Shown: in pieces, positions 8,254-16,690 of the stretch | Position numbering within the stretch: the first letter of the stretch is position 1 | How the letters are laid out: each line of letters starts with the position of its first letter | Origin: an uncultured Candidatus Melainabacteria bacterium | GTDB lineage: Bacteria; Cyanobacteriota; Vampirovibrionia; Gastranaerophilales; Gastranaerophilaceae | Assembly: GCA_934675685.1 (NCBI GenBank) | Contig: CAKURL010000004.1 | Location: 1 to 64,000, forward strand | Direction: 5' to 3' | DNA length: 64,000 nucleotides | Translations under genes and position numbers: made by a program | The notes under the pieces: model-generated | Seen by the model: only the letters and a program-made list of their open reading frames with translations | Told to the model about the DNA's origin: nothing | The model's database searches: none

Positions 8254-8724
8254 ATGGATATTAAATTATTACAAGCTTTTTGCGAACAAGCAAATTTGGA
8301 ATTTTGCGCTTCGTATTTATTTTTTGCAATGTCAACTAATCTTGAGGAGGCGATGATGGGTGAATTATCAAAATATATGAGGCATCATTCTTCAAGAAAA
8401 CTCACTTGTGCACAAAAAATCTTTGATTATTTGACTTTAAGAGGGCAAAGACCTTATTTTTGTTCTATCAAAGAGCCAAATAAAAGCTACTTTAGAACAA
8501 GCGAAGTTTTTGAAGAAGCATATTTATACGAGGAAAGAATTTTAAAAAACCTTTTTGAATTATATGAAATCGCGCGCGAACAAGGCGACTTGGGCGCTAT
8601 GGAATTTATCGACAGCTTAATCGAAAAACAAGTTGCACAAATTTCGCAATTCAGGAGATTGAATTTCAAAGTGAAAACCATGAAAATTTCGAAATCAAAG
8701 CTTGAGTGCGTAAACTACGATTGA
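8254..8724 (+). CDS. Ferritin-like protein with most ferroxidase ligands replaced
   Basis: A 156-residue protein that aligns along its length with bacterial FtnA-type ferritins (EQANLEF, HHSSRKLTCAQKIFDYL, AYLYEERI, LIEKQVAQISQF). The start at 8254 is fixed by AAAGGAG; the frame is open from 8221. Using E. coli FtnA numbering by hand alignment, Glu17, Glu94 and Gln127 are kept. Glu50 becomes Lys, His53 becomes Cys, Glu129 becomes Ala and Glu130 becomes Gln. It therefore probably does not oxidise iron like a normal ferritin. It could be a structural subunit, a DNA-binding relative or have another role. Four Cys residues are unusual. Confidence 0.75.
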   Translation: MDIKLLQAFCEQANLEFCASYLFFAMSTNLEEAMMGELSKYMRHHSSRKLTCAQKIFDYLTLRGQRPYFCSIKEPNKSYFRTSEVFEEAYLYEERILKNLFELYEIAREQGDLGAMEFIDSLIEKQVAQISQFRRLNFKVKTMKISKSKLECVNYD

Positions 8725-8755
8725 AATCAATTTTGCTCTTTGAAAATCTCAAAAC

Positions 8756-9400
8756 CTAAAGACAAGAAAAACTCTTGCATTCAGATTTTATTGGGCAAAG
8801 CTCGCATTTTGGCCTTTGGGGTTTGCAGATATTTTGCCCTAAAGTGACAAGATATGTGTTAATTTGAATCCAATATTTTTGAGGAAGAATTTTTCGAAGC
8901 GCAAACTCCGTTTCATCAGGGGTTTTTGTTTTAACAAACCCTAAGCGGTTAAAAATGCGATGAACATGGACATCGACACAAATCGCAGGCAGATTAAAAC
9001 CTTTTGTCAAAACAAGGTTTGCGGTCTTTCTTCCGACTCCTTTGAATTTGGTCAATTCGTCGATTTCATTTGGAACTTTTGAGTTATATTTTTCAACTAA
9101 AGTTTTTGATAATTCTATGATTTGGCTCGCTTTATTTTTATAAAAGCCCACGGGATAAATCGCTTTTTCCAATGTTTTTTCGTCAATTTTTTCCATTTCT
9201 TCTGGAGTGCAAGCAAGCTCAAGCATTCTTTTAGAAGCCGAAATTGTGGTTTTGTCATTTGTTCGAAGAGACAAAATGCAACAAATCAGCACAATATAAG
9301 GATTTTTAACATTTTCCATAAAATCCACAAATTCGCTATGCTTTAAGCTATTTGAATTAAATTCTTTCTCTAAGGTTGAATAAATTTTATCGATGTCCAT
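8756..9400 (-). CDS. nth: Endonuclease III (DNA glycosylase/AP lyase)
   Basis: A 214-residue base-excision repair enzyme. The helix-hairpin-helix LTKFKGVGRKTANLVL carries the catalytic Lys. VDVHVHRIFNRLG carries the catalytic Asp. The C-terminal 4Fe-4S loop CKPQRPKCELCPIKSEC has the C-x6-C-x2-C-x5-C spacing. It is convergent with the ferritin-like gene and divergent from trx. Its -10 box ends 6 bases before the ATG, so a leaderless mRNA is likely. Confidence 0.94.
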   Translation of the reverse strand: MDIDKIYSTLEKEFNSNSLKHSEFVDFMENVKNPYIVLICCILSLRTNDKTTISASKRMLELACTPEEMEKIDEKTLEKAIYPVGFYKNKASQIIELSKTLVEKYNSKVPNEIDELTKFKGVGRKTANLVLTKGFNLPAICVDVHVHRIFNRLGFVKTKTPDETEFALRKILPQKYWIQINTYLVTLGQNICKPQRPKCELCPIKSECKSFSCL

Positions 9401-9402
9401 GG

Positions 9403-9412
9403 TATAATTATA
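9403..9412. promoter_or_regulatory. Overlapping divergent -10 boxes for nth and trx
   Basis: TATAATTATA contains a plus-strand TATAAT (9403-9408), 24 bases before the trx ATG, and a minus-strand TATAAT (9412-9407), 6 bases before the nth ATG. The two promoters share bases, so they should exclude each other. trx has a good AAGGAG at 9421; nth has no room for one. Confidence 0.55.
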
Positions 9413-9432
9413 ACATTATTAAGGAGTAAAAT

Positions 9433-9759
9433 ATGGCAAATATTGAAGAAATTAACGATAATAATTTTGAAAATGTCGTTTTGAAAAATGAAAATATTGT
9501 CGTTGTGGACTTTTGGGCACCTTGGTGCGGCCCTTGCAGAAAACTTGCTCCTTTATTAGAACAAATTCAAAATGAATTTATAAATGACATCAAAATTGTA
9601 AAAATCGACGCAGACAAAAACCAAAAATATGCTTCTGAATATGGCGTTTTTTCTCTCCCAAGCGTTCTTATTTTTAAAAGCGGAGAAATCAAAGAAGTCA
9701 TGGTCGGAATGATGACAAAAAGCGCTATTATTTCAAACATAAAGAAACTTTTAAGCTAA
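9433..9759 (+). CDS. trxA: Thioredoxin
   Basis: A 108-residue cytoplasmic thiol-disulfide reductase of standard length. The active site VDFWAPWCGPCRKLAP has the classic WCGPC, and the cis-proline region is FSLPSVLIFKSGE. A strong AAGGAG precedes the ATG. The helicase gene begins 3 bases after the stop, so the two are probably co-transcribed. Confidence 0.95.
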   Translation: MANIEEINDNNFENVVLKNENIVVVDFWAPWCGPCRKLAPLLEQIQNEFINDIKIVKIDADKNQKYASEYGVFSLPSVLIFKSGEIKEVMVGMMTKSAIISNIKKLLS

Positions 9760-9762
9760 ATT

Positions 9763-12700
9763 ATGCTAATCAATGCCAATTGCCGATATAACAAAACTGA
9801 AATATTAATCGAAAAATATCTTGAACTTTTAAAAACAACAGATAGCGAAAAGATACTTGTTCTCGTCCAAAATTCAAAAAAGAAAAAAGAATTCTTGGAA
9901 GAAGTAAAAAAACGCTCCAAAGTTGGAAACATTGGGAATTTAAAGATTTCAAGCTTTTATGGTTTAATCTATAATTTCATTTTAGAAAACTGGGCATTGG
10001 TCGAAAATTCAATCAAAGACGACAAAAACCCAAAAATAATCCCAAATATGTCTGGGCTTGAAGTTTCGCAATTTATGTTCAAAAATTGCATAAAAGAAGT
10101 CGATTTTTCGGGATACAATTCTAAAACGAGCCTTTTACACCAACTTTTAAGAAGATATTCTTTAATAAGCTTAAATTCTTTATCAAAAGAAGAAATTGAA
10201 AAAAGAGAAAAAATTCTTCAAGAAAGCTATACCAAAGAGGTCAACCTCGCGATAAATAAATATAAAGCGCTTTCAATCCAAAAGCGCGCTTTTGACTATA
10301 TTAGACAAATAAATATCTTTGAATTTCTCTATAAAAAAGTGAGAAATAATTTTGAATATGTCTTTTTAGACGATGGCGACGAAATTACTCCTGCGCTCGT
10401 TGAATATTTAAAATACATAAAAAAAGACGTAAAAGAATTTTTCATCGCCTACGACAAAATGGGCTCTGCTCGCCTTGGATCTTTAGGGGCAATCAACATA
10501 GATTTTGAAAAATTTTTAAAAGAAAAAGAAGAAAGTTTTGGGGTTTCAAAAGATGCTAAAAACATTTTTAATTCCATCAAAAAAGACGAAAAAATAACCC
10601 TTGAAAATATTTCATCAAAAATGTTTATAAAAAGAAACGAGATGATTGATGAAACTTTAAAAAAAATCCAAGATTTAATAGAAAAAGGAATAAAACCCAG
10701 AGAAATCGCTATCGTGACCCCTGTTTGCGACGACTTTTTAAAAAAGAAATTAGAAAGCTCGGATTTTAAATTTAATTTCATCTCAAAAAGCGAAAAATTA
10801 AACCAAAACCCTTTGGTGAGCTCCATCATTGACTTTTTAAAGATTTTAAACGACAAAAATAATTCAGATTTTTCTTATTTTAAATTAAGAGCAATTTTGA
10901 TTGAAATTTTTAAAATCGAAAAAACGCAAGCGATTAAATTAGTCCAAGAATACAAAATAAGAAGAGAATATCAAAACGAAAATTTCTTTGAAATTTTAAA
11001 AGAAAAAGAAGAATTTAAGTTCATTTTTGAATTAAGCGAAAAAATAAAATTTGAAAAATTGTCTTTACAATTATATGAAATCGCTTCTAAATTCGCTCCT
11101 TTTCAAGAAAGCAGAAGAAAAGACATCATAAAAATCAACCAACTTTTAAAACAAATCTATGACTTCGAAGAAGTTTTTAAAGATGAAGTCGATAATATCG
11201 AGCTTTTGACCCAATTGGAAAACACAATTATTTCAGAAAACCCTCTTGGAGACGAAGATATCTTAGCAAACGAAAAAGAAAACATCATCGTTTCTTCTGC
11301 TCAAAAAATAATCGATTATTCTTATCAAACAAAATTCCATTTTTGGCTCGATGGAAGCTCGGAAGCTTGGCTCAAACAAGACATTGGGCCATTATATAAC
11401 GCTTGGGTAATGCAAAAAACTTGGAACAAAAAAGAGTTCACCTTAGAGGACAATATAGAGCTCACCAAAGACAGAACCGCAAGAATGCTCTATAAGCTCT
11501 ATCTTTTGGCGGACAAAATTTTTCTTTATACAAGTTCTTACGATTCTTTAGGACAAGAAAATTTTTCTGGGATTGATAAATTTTTTGAATTTTTAAAAGA
11601 CAAAGAAGAAAAAGAAGAAAAGAAAAATTTTAAGCCAATCGTCCCAAGAAAAGACCAACAAGCAGTCTTGGACTACAAAGGAGGCTTGATGGCAGTCCTC
11701 GCCACGGCAGGAAGCGGAAAGACCACAATTATGCTTCTTTTGGTGGAAAAAATATTAGAAGGAAAAATCATAGGAAAAATTGAGCCCAAAAACATTTTTG
11801 TTTTAACTTTTATGGAATCAGCAGCAAGAAACTTCAAAGAAAGAATTAAGCAAAAATATCCGGATTTAAAGGAATTACCCAATATTTCCACTATCCACGG
11901 GCTCGCGCTTAGGATAATCAAAGAAAACAACAACTATTCGAAACTCGGGCTCGACTTTGATTTTGAAATTATAGACGAAATCAAAAGAAATGCGATTTTG
12001 ACAGAAATACTTTATTCTAAAGGAATTCAAAACGACAAATTAAGCCTTTATGATAGCGCGATTTCTGCTTATAAAAACGAGCTCAGCATAGAAGGAGACG
12101 ATTTTTCTCCTTCAAACCGCTTATTTTTGAGCGTTTTTGAAGAATATCAAAAAGAATTAAAAAAGCAAAATTTCCTAGACTACGACGATTTGCTCTTTAT
12201 GGCATTGAAACTTTTAAGAGAAAACAAAGACGTTTTAGAATATTACCAAAATTTAGCTTCGATTATCATAGAAGACGAAGCTCAAGATTCAAGCTACGTG
12301 CAGCAAAGCTTGATTTCTCTTTTGGGCGGAAAAAACAAAAACATTATCCGCTGCGGAGACATAAACCAAGCTATCACTTCAACTTTCACAAATTCAGACG
12401 TGGCAGGCTTTAGAGAATTTTCAAAAAAAGCAACGCTTGTCGAGATGGATAGGTGCCAAAGGTGCGCCACAGGCGTCTTGGATTGCGCAAACAACGTCGT
12501 TTCTTGGGCGCAAAAGACAGAATTCGACCCATTTTCTTCTTTGATTATGAAACCTGTGGAAAATGTAAATATCGTAAACAAAAACGCCGTTTCTATGATG
12601 ACTTTTGAAAAAGAAAAAGAAGAAGAAAGTTTTACCATAGAAAAAATTAAAGAAATTTTAAAAACAGACAAAAATTCTTCTATAGCGATACTTTTGAGGA

Positions 12701-13557
12701 GCAACTTTGCAATTTCGAAGTGGGATAAAATTTTACAAGAAAATGCAATAAAGACTTTTAAAAATTCAGATAGTTTGATAAATAACCCTGTGTTTAAGGT
12801 GGGATTAAACATTTTAGAACACGTTTTAGACCCTTATGACATCAAAAAAACTATAGAATTAGCGAAGATTTTATATGAACTTGATTTATTGGACCAAGAA
12901 AGCTATTTTTGGGCCAAAAACCTAGTGGAGCCAATGTTTTTAAACCCAAATTACGACATTAAGTTTTATTGGGATATTTCATATTTTCTTTTTAAAAATT
13001 CTTCTTCGATTTTTGATTTAGCTTACGAAATTTCTTCTTATTATTTTAAAAACACTCCTCAAGAGCCAAATATTCCTTTGTTTTGCGCAATTGTACAAAA
13101 AATAGAAAAGACTTCAAAAAGCCCAGAGGACACAATTAAAAAATTAAGAGAAATTCAATATAAAAACAATTTTGCTAACATAAAATTCTTCAACAACGAA
13201 GAAGACGAAAAAACGAAACAAAACACAGTCTCGATTATGACTTTACACAAGTCCAAAGGAGACGAGTTTGACTATGTTTTTATCCCCGAGCTCACTCAAA
13301 ACAACATTTGCTTTAATTCAAAAGAATATGAATTAAAAGAAAATTCGAAATTTATCCAAAAAGTCAAAAAACACCCAAAAACAGACGCAGAGTTGAAAAA
13401 AGAAATCATAGAAGAAAACTTCAGACTTTTATATGTTGGAATAACGAGGGCAAAAAAAGAGCTGTTTTTAAGCTCGGCTAAAAAATATAAAGTGTTTTTC
13501 AAAGAAAAGGATTTAAAAATTTCAGAGCTATTTGAGGGCTTAAGCTATGGAAAATAA
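9763..13557 (+). CDS. AddAB-like UvrD-family helicase with a degenerate N-terminal helicase half
   Basis: A 1264-residue protein. The C-terminal half is an active superfamily 1A helicase: Walker A LATAGSGKTTIM (about residue 646), Walker B IIEDEAQDSSYVQQ (about 836), VSIMTLHKSKGDEFDYVF and motif VI LLYVGITRAKKELF (about 1222). The N-terminal 600 residues look like a second helicase core without a Walker A. They show NANCRYNKTEI where GxxGxGKT is expected, a DDGDEITPALVEYL motif II-like stretch, and REIAIVTP. This resembles the dead helicase of AddB fused to AddA. Likely role: double-strand break end resection with the next gene, which overlaps by 11 bases. Confidence 0.8.
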   Translation: MLINANCRYNKTEILIEKYLELLKTTDSEKILVLVQNSKKKKEFLEEVKKRSKVGNIGNLKISSFYGLIYNFILENWALVENSIKDDKNPKIIPNMSGLEVSQFMFKNCIKEVDFSGYNSKTSLLHQLLRRYSLISLNSLSKEEIEKREKILQESYTKEVNLAINKYKALSIQKRAFDYIRQINIFEFLYKKVRNNFEYVFLDDGDEITPALVEYLKYIKKDVKEFFIAYDKMGSARLGSLGAINIDFEKFLKEKEESFGVSKDAKNIFNSIKKDEKITLENISSKMFIKRNEMIDETLKKIQDLIEKGIKPREIAIVTPVCDDFLKKKLESSDFKFNFISKSEKLNQNPLVSSIIDFLKILNDKNNSDFSYFKLRAILIEIFKIEKTQAIKLVQEYKIRREYQNENFFEILKEKEEFKFIFELSEKIKFEKLSLQLYEIASKFAPFQESRRKDIIKINQLLKQIYDFEEVFKDEVDNIELLTQLENTIISENPLGDEDILANEKENIIVSSAQKIIDYSYQTKFHFWLDGSSEAWLKQDIGPLYNAWVMQKTWNKKEFTLEDNIELTKDRTARMLYKLYLLADKIFLYTSSYDSLGQENFSGIDKFFEFLKDKEEKEEKKNFKPIVPRKDQQAVLDYKGGLMAVLATAGSGKTTIMLLLVEKILEGKIIGKIEPKNIFVLTFMESAARNFKERIKQKYPDLKELPNISTIHGLALRIIKENNNYSKLGLDFDFEIIDEIKRNAILTEILYSKGIQNDKLSLYDSAISAYKNELSIEGDDFSPSNRLFLSVFEEYQKELKKQNFLDYDDLLFMALKLLRENKDVLEYYQNLASIIIEDEAQDSSYVQQSLISLLGGKNKNIIRCGDINQAITSTFTNSDVAGFREFSKKATLVEMDRCQRCATGVLDCANNVVSWAQKTEFDPFSSLIMKPVENVNIVNKNAVSMMTFEKEKEEESFTIEKIKEILKTDKNSSIAILLRSNFAISKWDKILQENAIKTFKNSDSLINNPVFKVGLNILEHVLDPYDIKKTIELAKILYELDLLDQESYFWAKNLVEPMFLNPNYDIKFYWDISYFLFKNSSSIFDLAYEISSYYFKNTPQEPNIPLFCAIVQKIEKTSKSPEDTIKKLREIQYKNNFANIKFFNNEEDEKTKQNTVSIMTLHKSKGDEFDYVFIPELTQNNICFNSKEYELKENSKFIQKVKKHPKTDAELKKEIIEENFRLLYVGITRAKKELFLSSAKKYKVFFKEKDLKISELFEGLSYGK

Positions 13558-14218
13558 GAAAAAAAATGATTTTAAAAATATAAAAGTCGACACTTTTAGC
13601 GCGAATTCTCTAAAGCTTTTAGAAAAAGACGAAAAAGAATTTGTGGAAAAATACCTGCTTTCTTTAGACATTAAAAAAAGAGACAAAAAAGCTCTTTTGG
13701 GGCAAAAATTCCATAATTTAATTTGCCAATATTTAAAAGGATTTGATGTGGAAAAGATGGCTTTGGAGCTGAATTTGGAAGAAAAAAAATATTGGGAAAA
13801 TTTAAAAGAATATTTGAAAGAATATTTAAAAGACGGGAAAGAAAAATTCATAAAAACAGAATATCCTTTTTTGATAAAATGCGCTTTTGAAGAAAATTCT
13901 TGGAATTATTTTTTAACAGGCAGATTTGACGCAATTTTAAAAGACGAAGAAAGCTACACGATTTACGATTGGAAAACTTTGAATTTACCCAAAAACCCGA
14001 CATCAGATTTGCAAAGCGTCGTTTATTTGTTTTGCGCAAATGAAATTTTTAAAACAGAAAAATTAAAGATAAAATACGTCTCAATCGAGACTTTAGAAAC
14101 TATAGAAGTCGAATTTTCAAATTCAAAAATCTATAAAACAAGGATTGAAGGAATAATTAAAAAATTGATTTCTAAAAAAGAAAACTCAAGCGAAAAGGAA
14201 ATATGTTTTTGTGAATAA
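13547..14218 (+). CDS. PD-(D/E)XK nuclease, RecB/AddB type
   Basis: A 223-residue nuclease with the RecB-family arrangement. An early GQKFHNLICQYL carries the His of the family's first motif (about residue 55). TGRFDAILKD (about 125) and IYDWKT (about 140) supply the Asp...Asp-x-Lys metal site, and LQSVVYLFC (about 155) gives the Gln-x3-Tyr motif. Family knowledge: it cleaves DNA unwound by a partner helicase. The start overlaps the end of the upstream helicase gene. No iron-sulfur cysteines are evident. Its 3' end overlaps the convergent small membrane gene by 33 bases. Confidence 0.8.
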   Translation: MENKKKNDFKNIKVDTFSANSLKLLEKDEKEFVEKYLLSLDIKKRDKKALLGQKFHNLICQYLKGFDVEKMALELNLEEKKYWENLKEYLKEYLKDGKEKFIKTEYPFLIKCAFEENSWNYFLTGRFDAILKDEESYTIYDWKTLNLPKNPTSDLQSVVYLFCANEIFKTEKLKIKYVSIETLETIEVEFSNSKIYKTRIEGIIKKLISKKENSSEKEICFCE

Positions 14219-14455
14219 AATATATAAAAAAAGCATTAACAAAACGCAAAAAAGCTGATGGTTTCTGTATTTTGGAGAAAGCATGAAAAAAATCGCGCTC
14301 AAAACAAGAAAAAAAGCTTCGACTTGCGAGTAAAAAGAGTTGTTTAAATAAATTTTGTAAAATTTTTGCAAGATTATTGGCAATGCTGTAATTACAAACA
14401 TTGCAACAATTAAAAAAAATAGTCCTGTTTTATATAAAGTAGATTGTTTTTTCAT
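14186..14455 (-). CDS. Small membrane protein, unknown function
   Basis: An 89-residue hydrophobic protein with three likely membrane segments (LFFLIVAMFVITALPIIL, QVEAFFLVLSAIFFML and LFCVLLMLFLYILF). It starts 5 bases after the second WYL gene with no obvious ribosome binding site, so coupled translation at the end of that operon is likely. I do not recognise the family. The 3' end overlaps the nuclease gene on the other strand, so a spurious ORF is possible. Confidence 0.5.
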   Translation of the reverse strand: MKKQSTLYKTGLFFLIVAMFVITALPIILQKFYKIYLNNSFYSQVEAFFLVLSAIFFMLSPKYRNHQLFCVLLMLFLYILFTKTYFLFA

Positions 14456-14460
14456 TTATT

Positions 14461-15333
14461 TTAATTATGATTTAATTCTTTTAGATTATCAAGCGATTTT
14501 TTTAAAATTATTTTAAAATTTTCTTGAAAAGTCTTTGGATATAAAACCTTACACAAAAAATCATACCTCAAAAGCCGCGCTATAAGCTTTTCTTTTTCAA
14601 AAGCCGGAGTCGAAACGATTATTTTATTTTCGTCTCTTTCTAAAATTTTTTCTCCCTCTTTTAAGACATATTTCTTTGCAAGATTGGAATAAAGCTCAAA
14701 TATCACCTCTTCTTCTTTTGAAATCGTAGGGATATTTCTTGTGGGATATAGTTTTTCGATTTTGTCGATTTTGATTTCTTTTATAGAATTATTTTTGAAA
14801 TTTCTAAAAACAAGAAAGATATCTTCTTTTCCATAGCGAAAATTCAGGGGTTTTAGAGAATATTCTTTTAAGGAATTTTTTAAAATCACTTTCAAATTCA
14901 AGCTTTTATCAAGCGCTTTTTGAAATATTTCAATTTTTTTCTCCTCTTTTATTTTAAGCTTTATTTCTTTAAAAAGCTCATATTTTTCTTCCACATTTTT
15001 CTTTTCTTTTGGAGTTGTTTTATATAAAATTTCATCTACTATTTCTTTTGCTTCTTTTATTTTTCTTTTGGATAAATATTGATTTGAAATACATAAAATG
15101 TGCGCTAGGAGGCTTTCTTGAAGAGAAGATAGAGAAAAATCATCTGAAAAATAAGCTATTTTATATTTGCCATTTTTTCTTTTTATTTCAAACCCAACTT
15201 TTTTGAACAAAGAAATATATTGCAAAATAGTCGCAGGCTTTATTTTTAAAAGCTCTTTTAAGATTTCTATTGAATAAAAATCTTGAATTAAAATATTAAA
15301 CAAATCGACAATTTTTTTGCTACTTTTATTCAT
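14461..15333 (-). CDS. WYL-type transcriptional regulator, second of a pair
   Basis: A 290-residue protein. An N-terminal winged-HTH-like region (DLFNILIQDFYSIEILKELL, then PATILQYISLFKKVGF) is followed from about residue 130 by a WYL-like beta domain (KVILKNSLKEYSLKPLNFRY, IFLVFRNFKNNSIKEIKIDKI). WYL proteins bind ligands or nucleic acid and control stress or DNA-damage genes. The start overlaps the previous WYL gene by 8 bases (ATGAATAA). As in the actinobacterial PafB/PafC pair, two such proteins are encoded in tandem; a heterodimer is inference. Confidence 0.7.
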   Translation of the reverse strand: MNKSSKKIVDLFNILIQDFYSIEILKELLKIKPATILQYISLFKKVGFEIKRKNGKYKIAYFSDDFSLSSLQESLLAHILCISNQYLSKRKIKEAKEIVDEILYKTTPKEKKNVEEKYELFKEIKLKIKEEKKIEIFQKALDKSLNLKVILKNSLKEYSLKPLNFRYGKEDIFLVFRNFKNNSIKEIKIDKIEKLYPTRNIPTISKEEEVIFELYSNLAKKYVLKEGEKILERDENKIIVSTPAFEKEKLIARLLRYDFLCKVLYPKTFQENFKIILKKSLDNLKELNHN

Positions 15334-16219
15334 ACAATTTTTCTATTTTTTCAAGCTTTTCGATTAAAAGATTTTTAATCTTCTTGTTTGAAATATAGCA
15401 TAAATTTGGGCAAAAATATAATAATCTTTGAAGAGTGGAAAAGTCGTCTTGGTTATATTTTTCGATTGTTATAAAATCTTTTTCGTCTTTTAAAATTCTT
15501 TCGTTTTTGTTTAATTCAAAATATTCTAAATTTTCTTTTGAAAGCTTAAATGTGAAAAATTCTTTTTCTTCTTCTTTGTATTCAACTTTTAAAGTTTTCT
15601 TTATATTTTTTATTTTATCCACAGGAAGCCTAAAAATGGAATTTGCTTCTTTTAAAAAGCCAACTAAATAAAGCCTTTTTGAGAAATCCCCGAGCGCAAG
15701 CTCTTTTGGGAAAAATTCGATTTTTTTGATTTCTTTTTTGTTTATTTGATAGTCGATTAAAATAGCTTCTTTTTCTTCTATAGAATTTTTCAATTGTTTA
15801 ATTAATTTTAAATCAAGAGAAGAAAAATACCCAAAATCCAAAAATTTCTCTTTTTCGTCTTTGTCTTTTATTTCTTTTGAAATCAAACAAAAAAGCTCCA
15901 TCAAAGCTTCTATATATCTAAAATCTTTCTTTGCAAAAACAAGAAGCTTTAGTTCTCTAATCAAATCAAGATTTTCTTCAGAAAAAGCGATTTTGCTTTT
16001 GGGCTTTTTGATTTTATATATTTTCTCTCTTTTTTCGTTTTCTTTAATTTCAACGCAAAAGCCCATTTCGGCCAATTTTTTAATATAATTTGAAATCAAA
16101 CTTGGGCTAATTGAAACATCAATTCTTTTAAAATTTTCTATAATTTCTTTCTTGGTCAAATCTTTTTCAAAAAGCACGTTTAAAAGAAAGAAAATTTTAA
16201 AAATCGAATTTTTCTTCAT
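15326..16219 (-). CDS. WYL-type transcriptional regulator, first of a pair
   Basis: A 297-residue protein. The N-terminal HTH is KIFFLLNVLFEKDLTKKEII, then ISPSLISNYIKKLAEMGFCV. The WYL-like region begins around residue 145 (AILIDYQINKKEIKKIEFFP, LYLVGFLKEANSIFRLPVDK). The protein is very Lys/Glu-rich. It begins 3 bases after the pilin-like gene's stop, in the same operon as lptB and lptF/G. Divergence from its neighbour shows they are old paralogues rather than a recent duplication. Confidence 0.72.
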   Translation of the reverse strand: MKKNSIFKIFFLLNVLFEKDLTKKEIIENFKRIDVSISPSLISNYIKKLAEMGFCVEIKENEKREKIYKIKKPKSKIAFSEENLDLIRELKLLVFAKKDFRYIEALMELFCLISKEIKDKDEKEKFLDFGYFSSLDLKLIKQLKNSIEEKEAILIDYQINKKEIKKIEFFPKELALGDFSKRLYLVGFLKEANSIFRLPVDKIKNIKKTLKVEYKEEEKEFFTFKLSKENLEYFELNKNERILKDEKDFITIEKYNQDDFSTLQRLLYFCPNLCYISNKKIKNLLIEKLEKIEKLYE

Positions 16220-16222
16220 AGA

Positions 16223-16675
16223 TTATTTTTCGTCATCAGATTTGTTATAAGTCACAAAAGATGGTGGTTTTATGACTGTTCTTGCGATTAAATCGCCCTT
16301 TTTGTCATAAGTCGTTAAGATAATCATGGTCAATTCGTCGTTATATTCAACGGCATTACAGCCTTTGCAATTAAGGTCAAAAGAATATGCGCTAGACGAA
16401 TTGTCATAAGGATTTTTGTTTGTAGCGTTAAGTTCGTCGCTTATCTTTTGTGCAACTTTTGAAGGCTTTGCATTTTTGTCTTGGGCGAATTCTTGAAGCG
16501 CTTTCGAAACAAAAATCGCGTTATCTGTCTTGATTTTTGCTGCCATCATGGCTTCTTGTTTTACAAAAAACTTAGGAGAATAATAAACCCCAATCGCAAC
16601 AAAAACAATAACCAAAGCCACAATTTCTATTGCTGTTATCTTTTTAATTTTACAAAAATCAAAATTTAATTTCAT
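16223..16675 (-). CDS. Type IV pilin-like / pseudopilin-like protein
   Basis: A 150-residue protein with one N-terminal hydrophobic helix and a soluble C-terminal domain, as in pseudopilins. ITAIEIVALVIVFVAIGVYY mimics mature FTLIELLVV..., with Glu at position 5. However, the residue before the would-be cleavage site is Lys instead of the usual Gly, so processing by prepilin peptidase is uncertain. Two Cys (CKGC) could be metal- or disulfide-forming. It lies between a phosphodiester glycosidase and the WYL pair; no other pilus genes are nearby. Confidence 0.55.
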   Translation of the reverse strand: MKLNFDFCKIKKITAIEIVALVIVFVAIGVYYSPKFFVKQEAMMAAKIKTDNAIFVSKALQEFAQDKNAKPSKVAQKISDELNATNKNPYDNSSSAYSFDLNCKGCNAVEYNDELTMIILTTYDKKGDLIARTVIKPPSFVTYNKSDDEK

Positions 16676-16690
16676 ATTTTCTCCTCAAGA

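Noticed and set aside
9122..9346. Plus-strand ORF opposite nth
   Set aside because: Shadow of the nth coding sequence.
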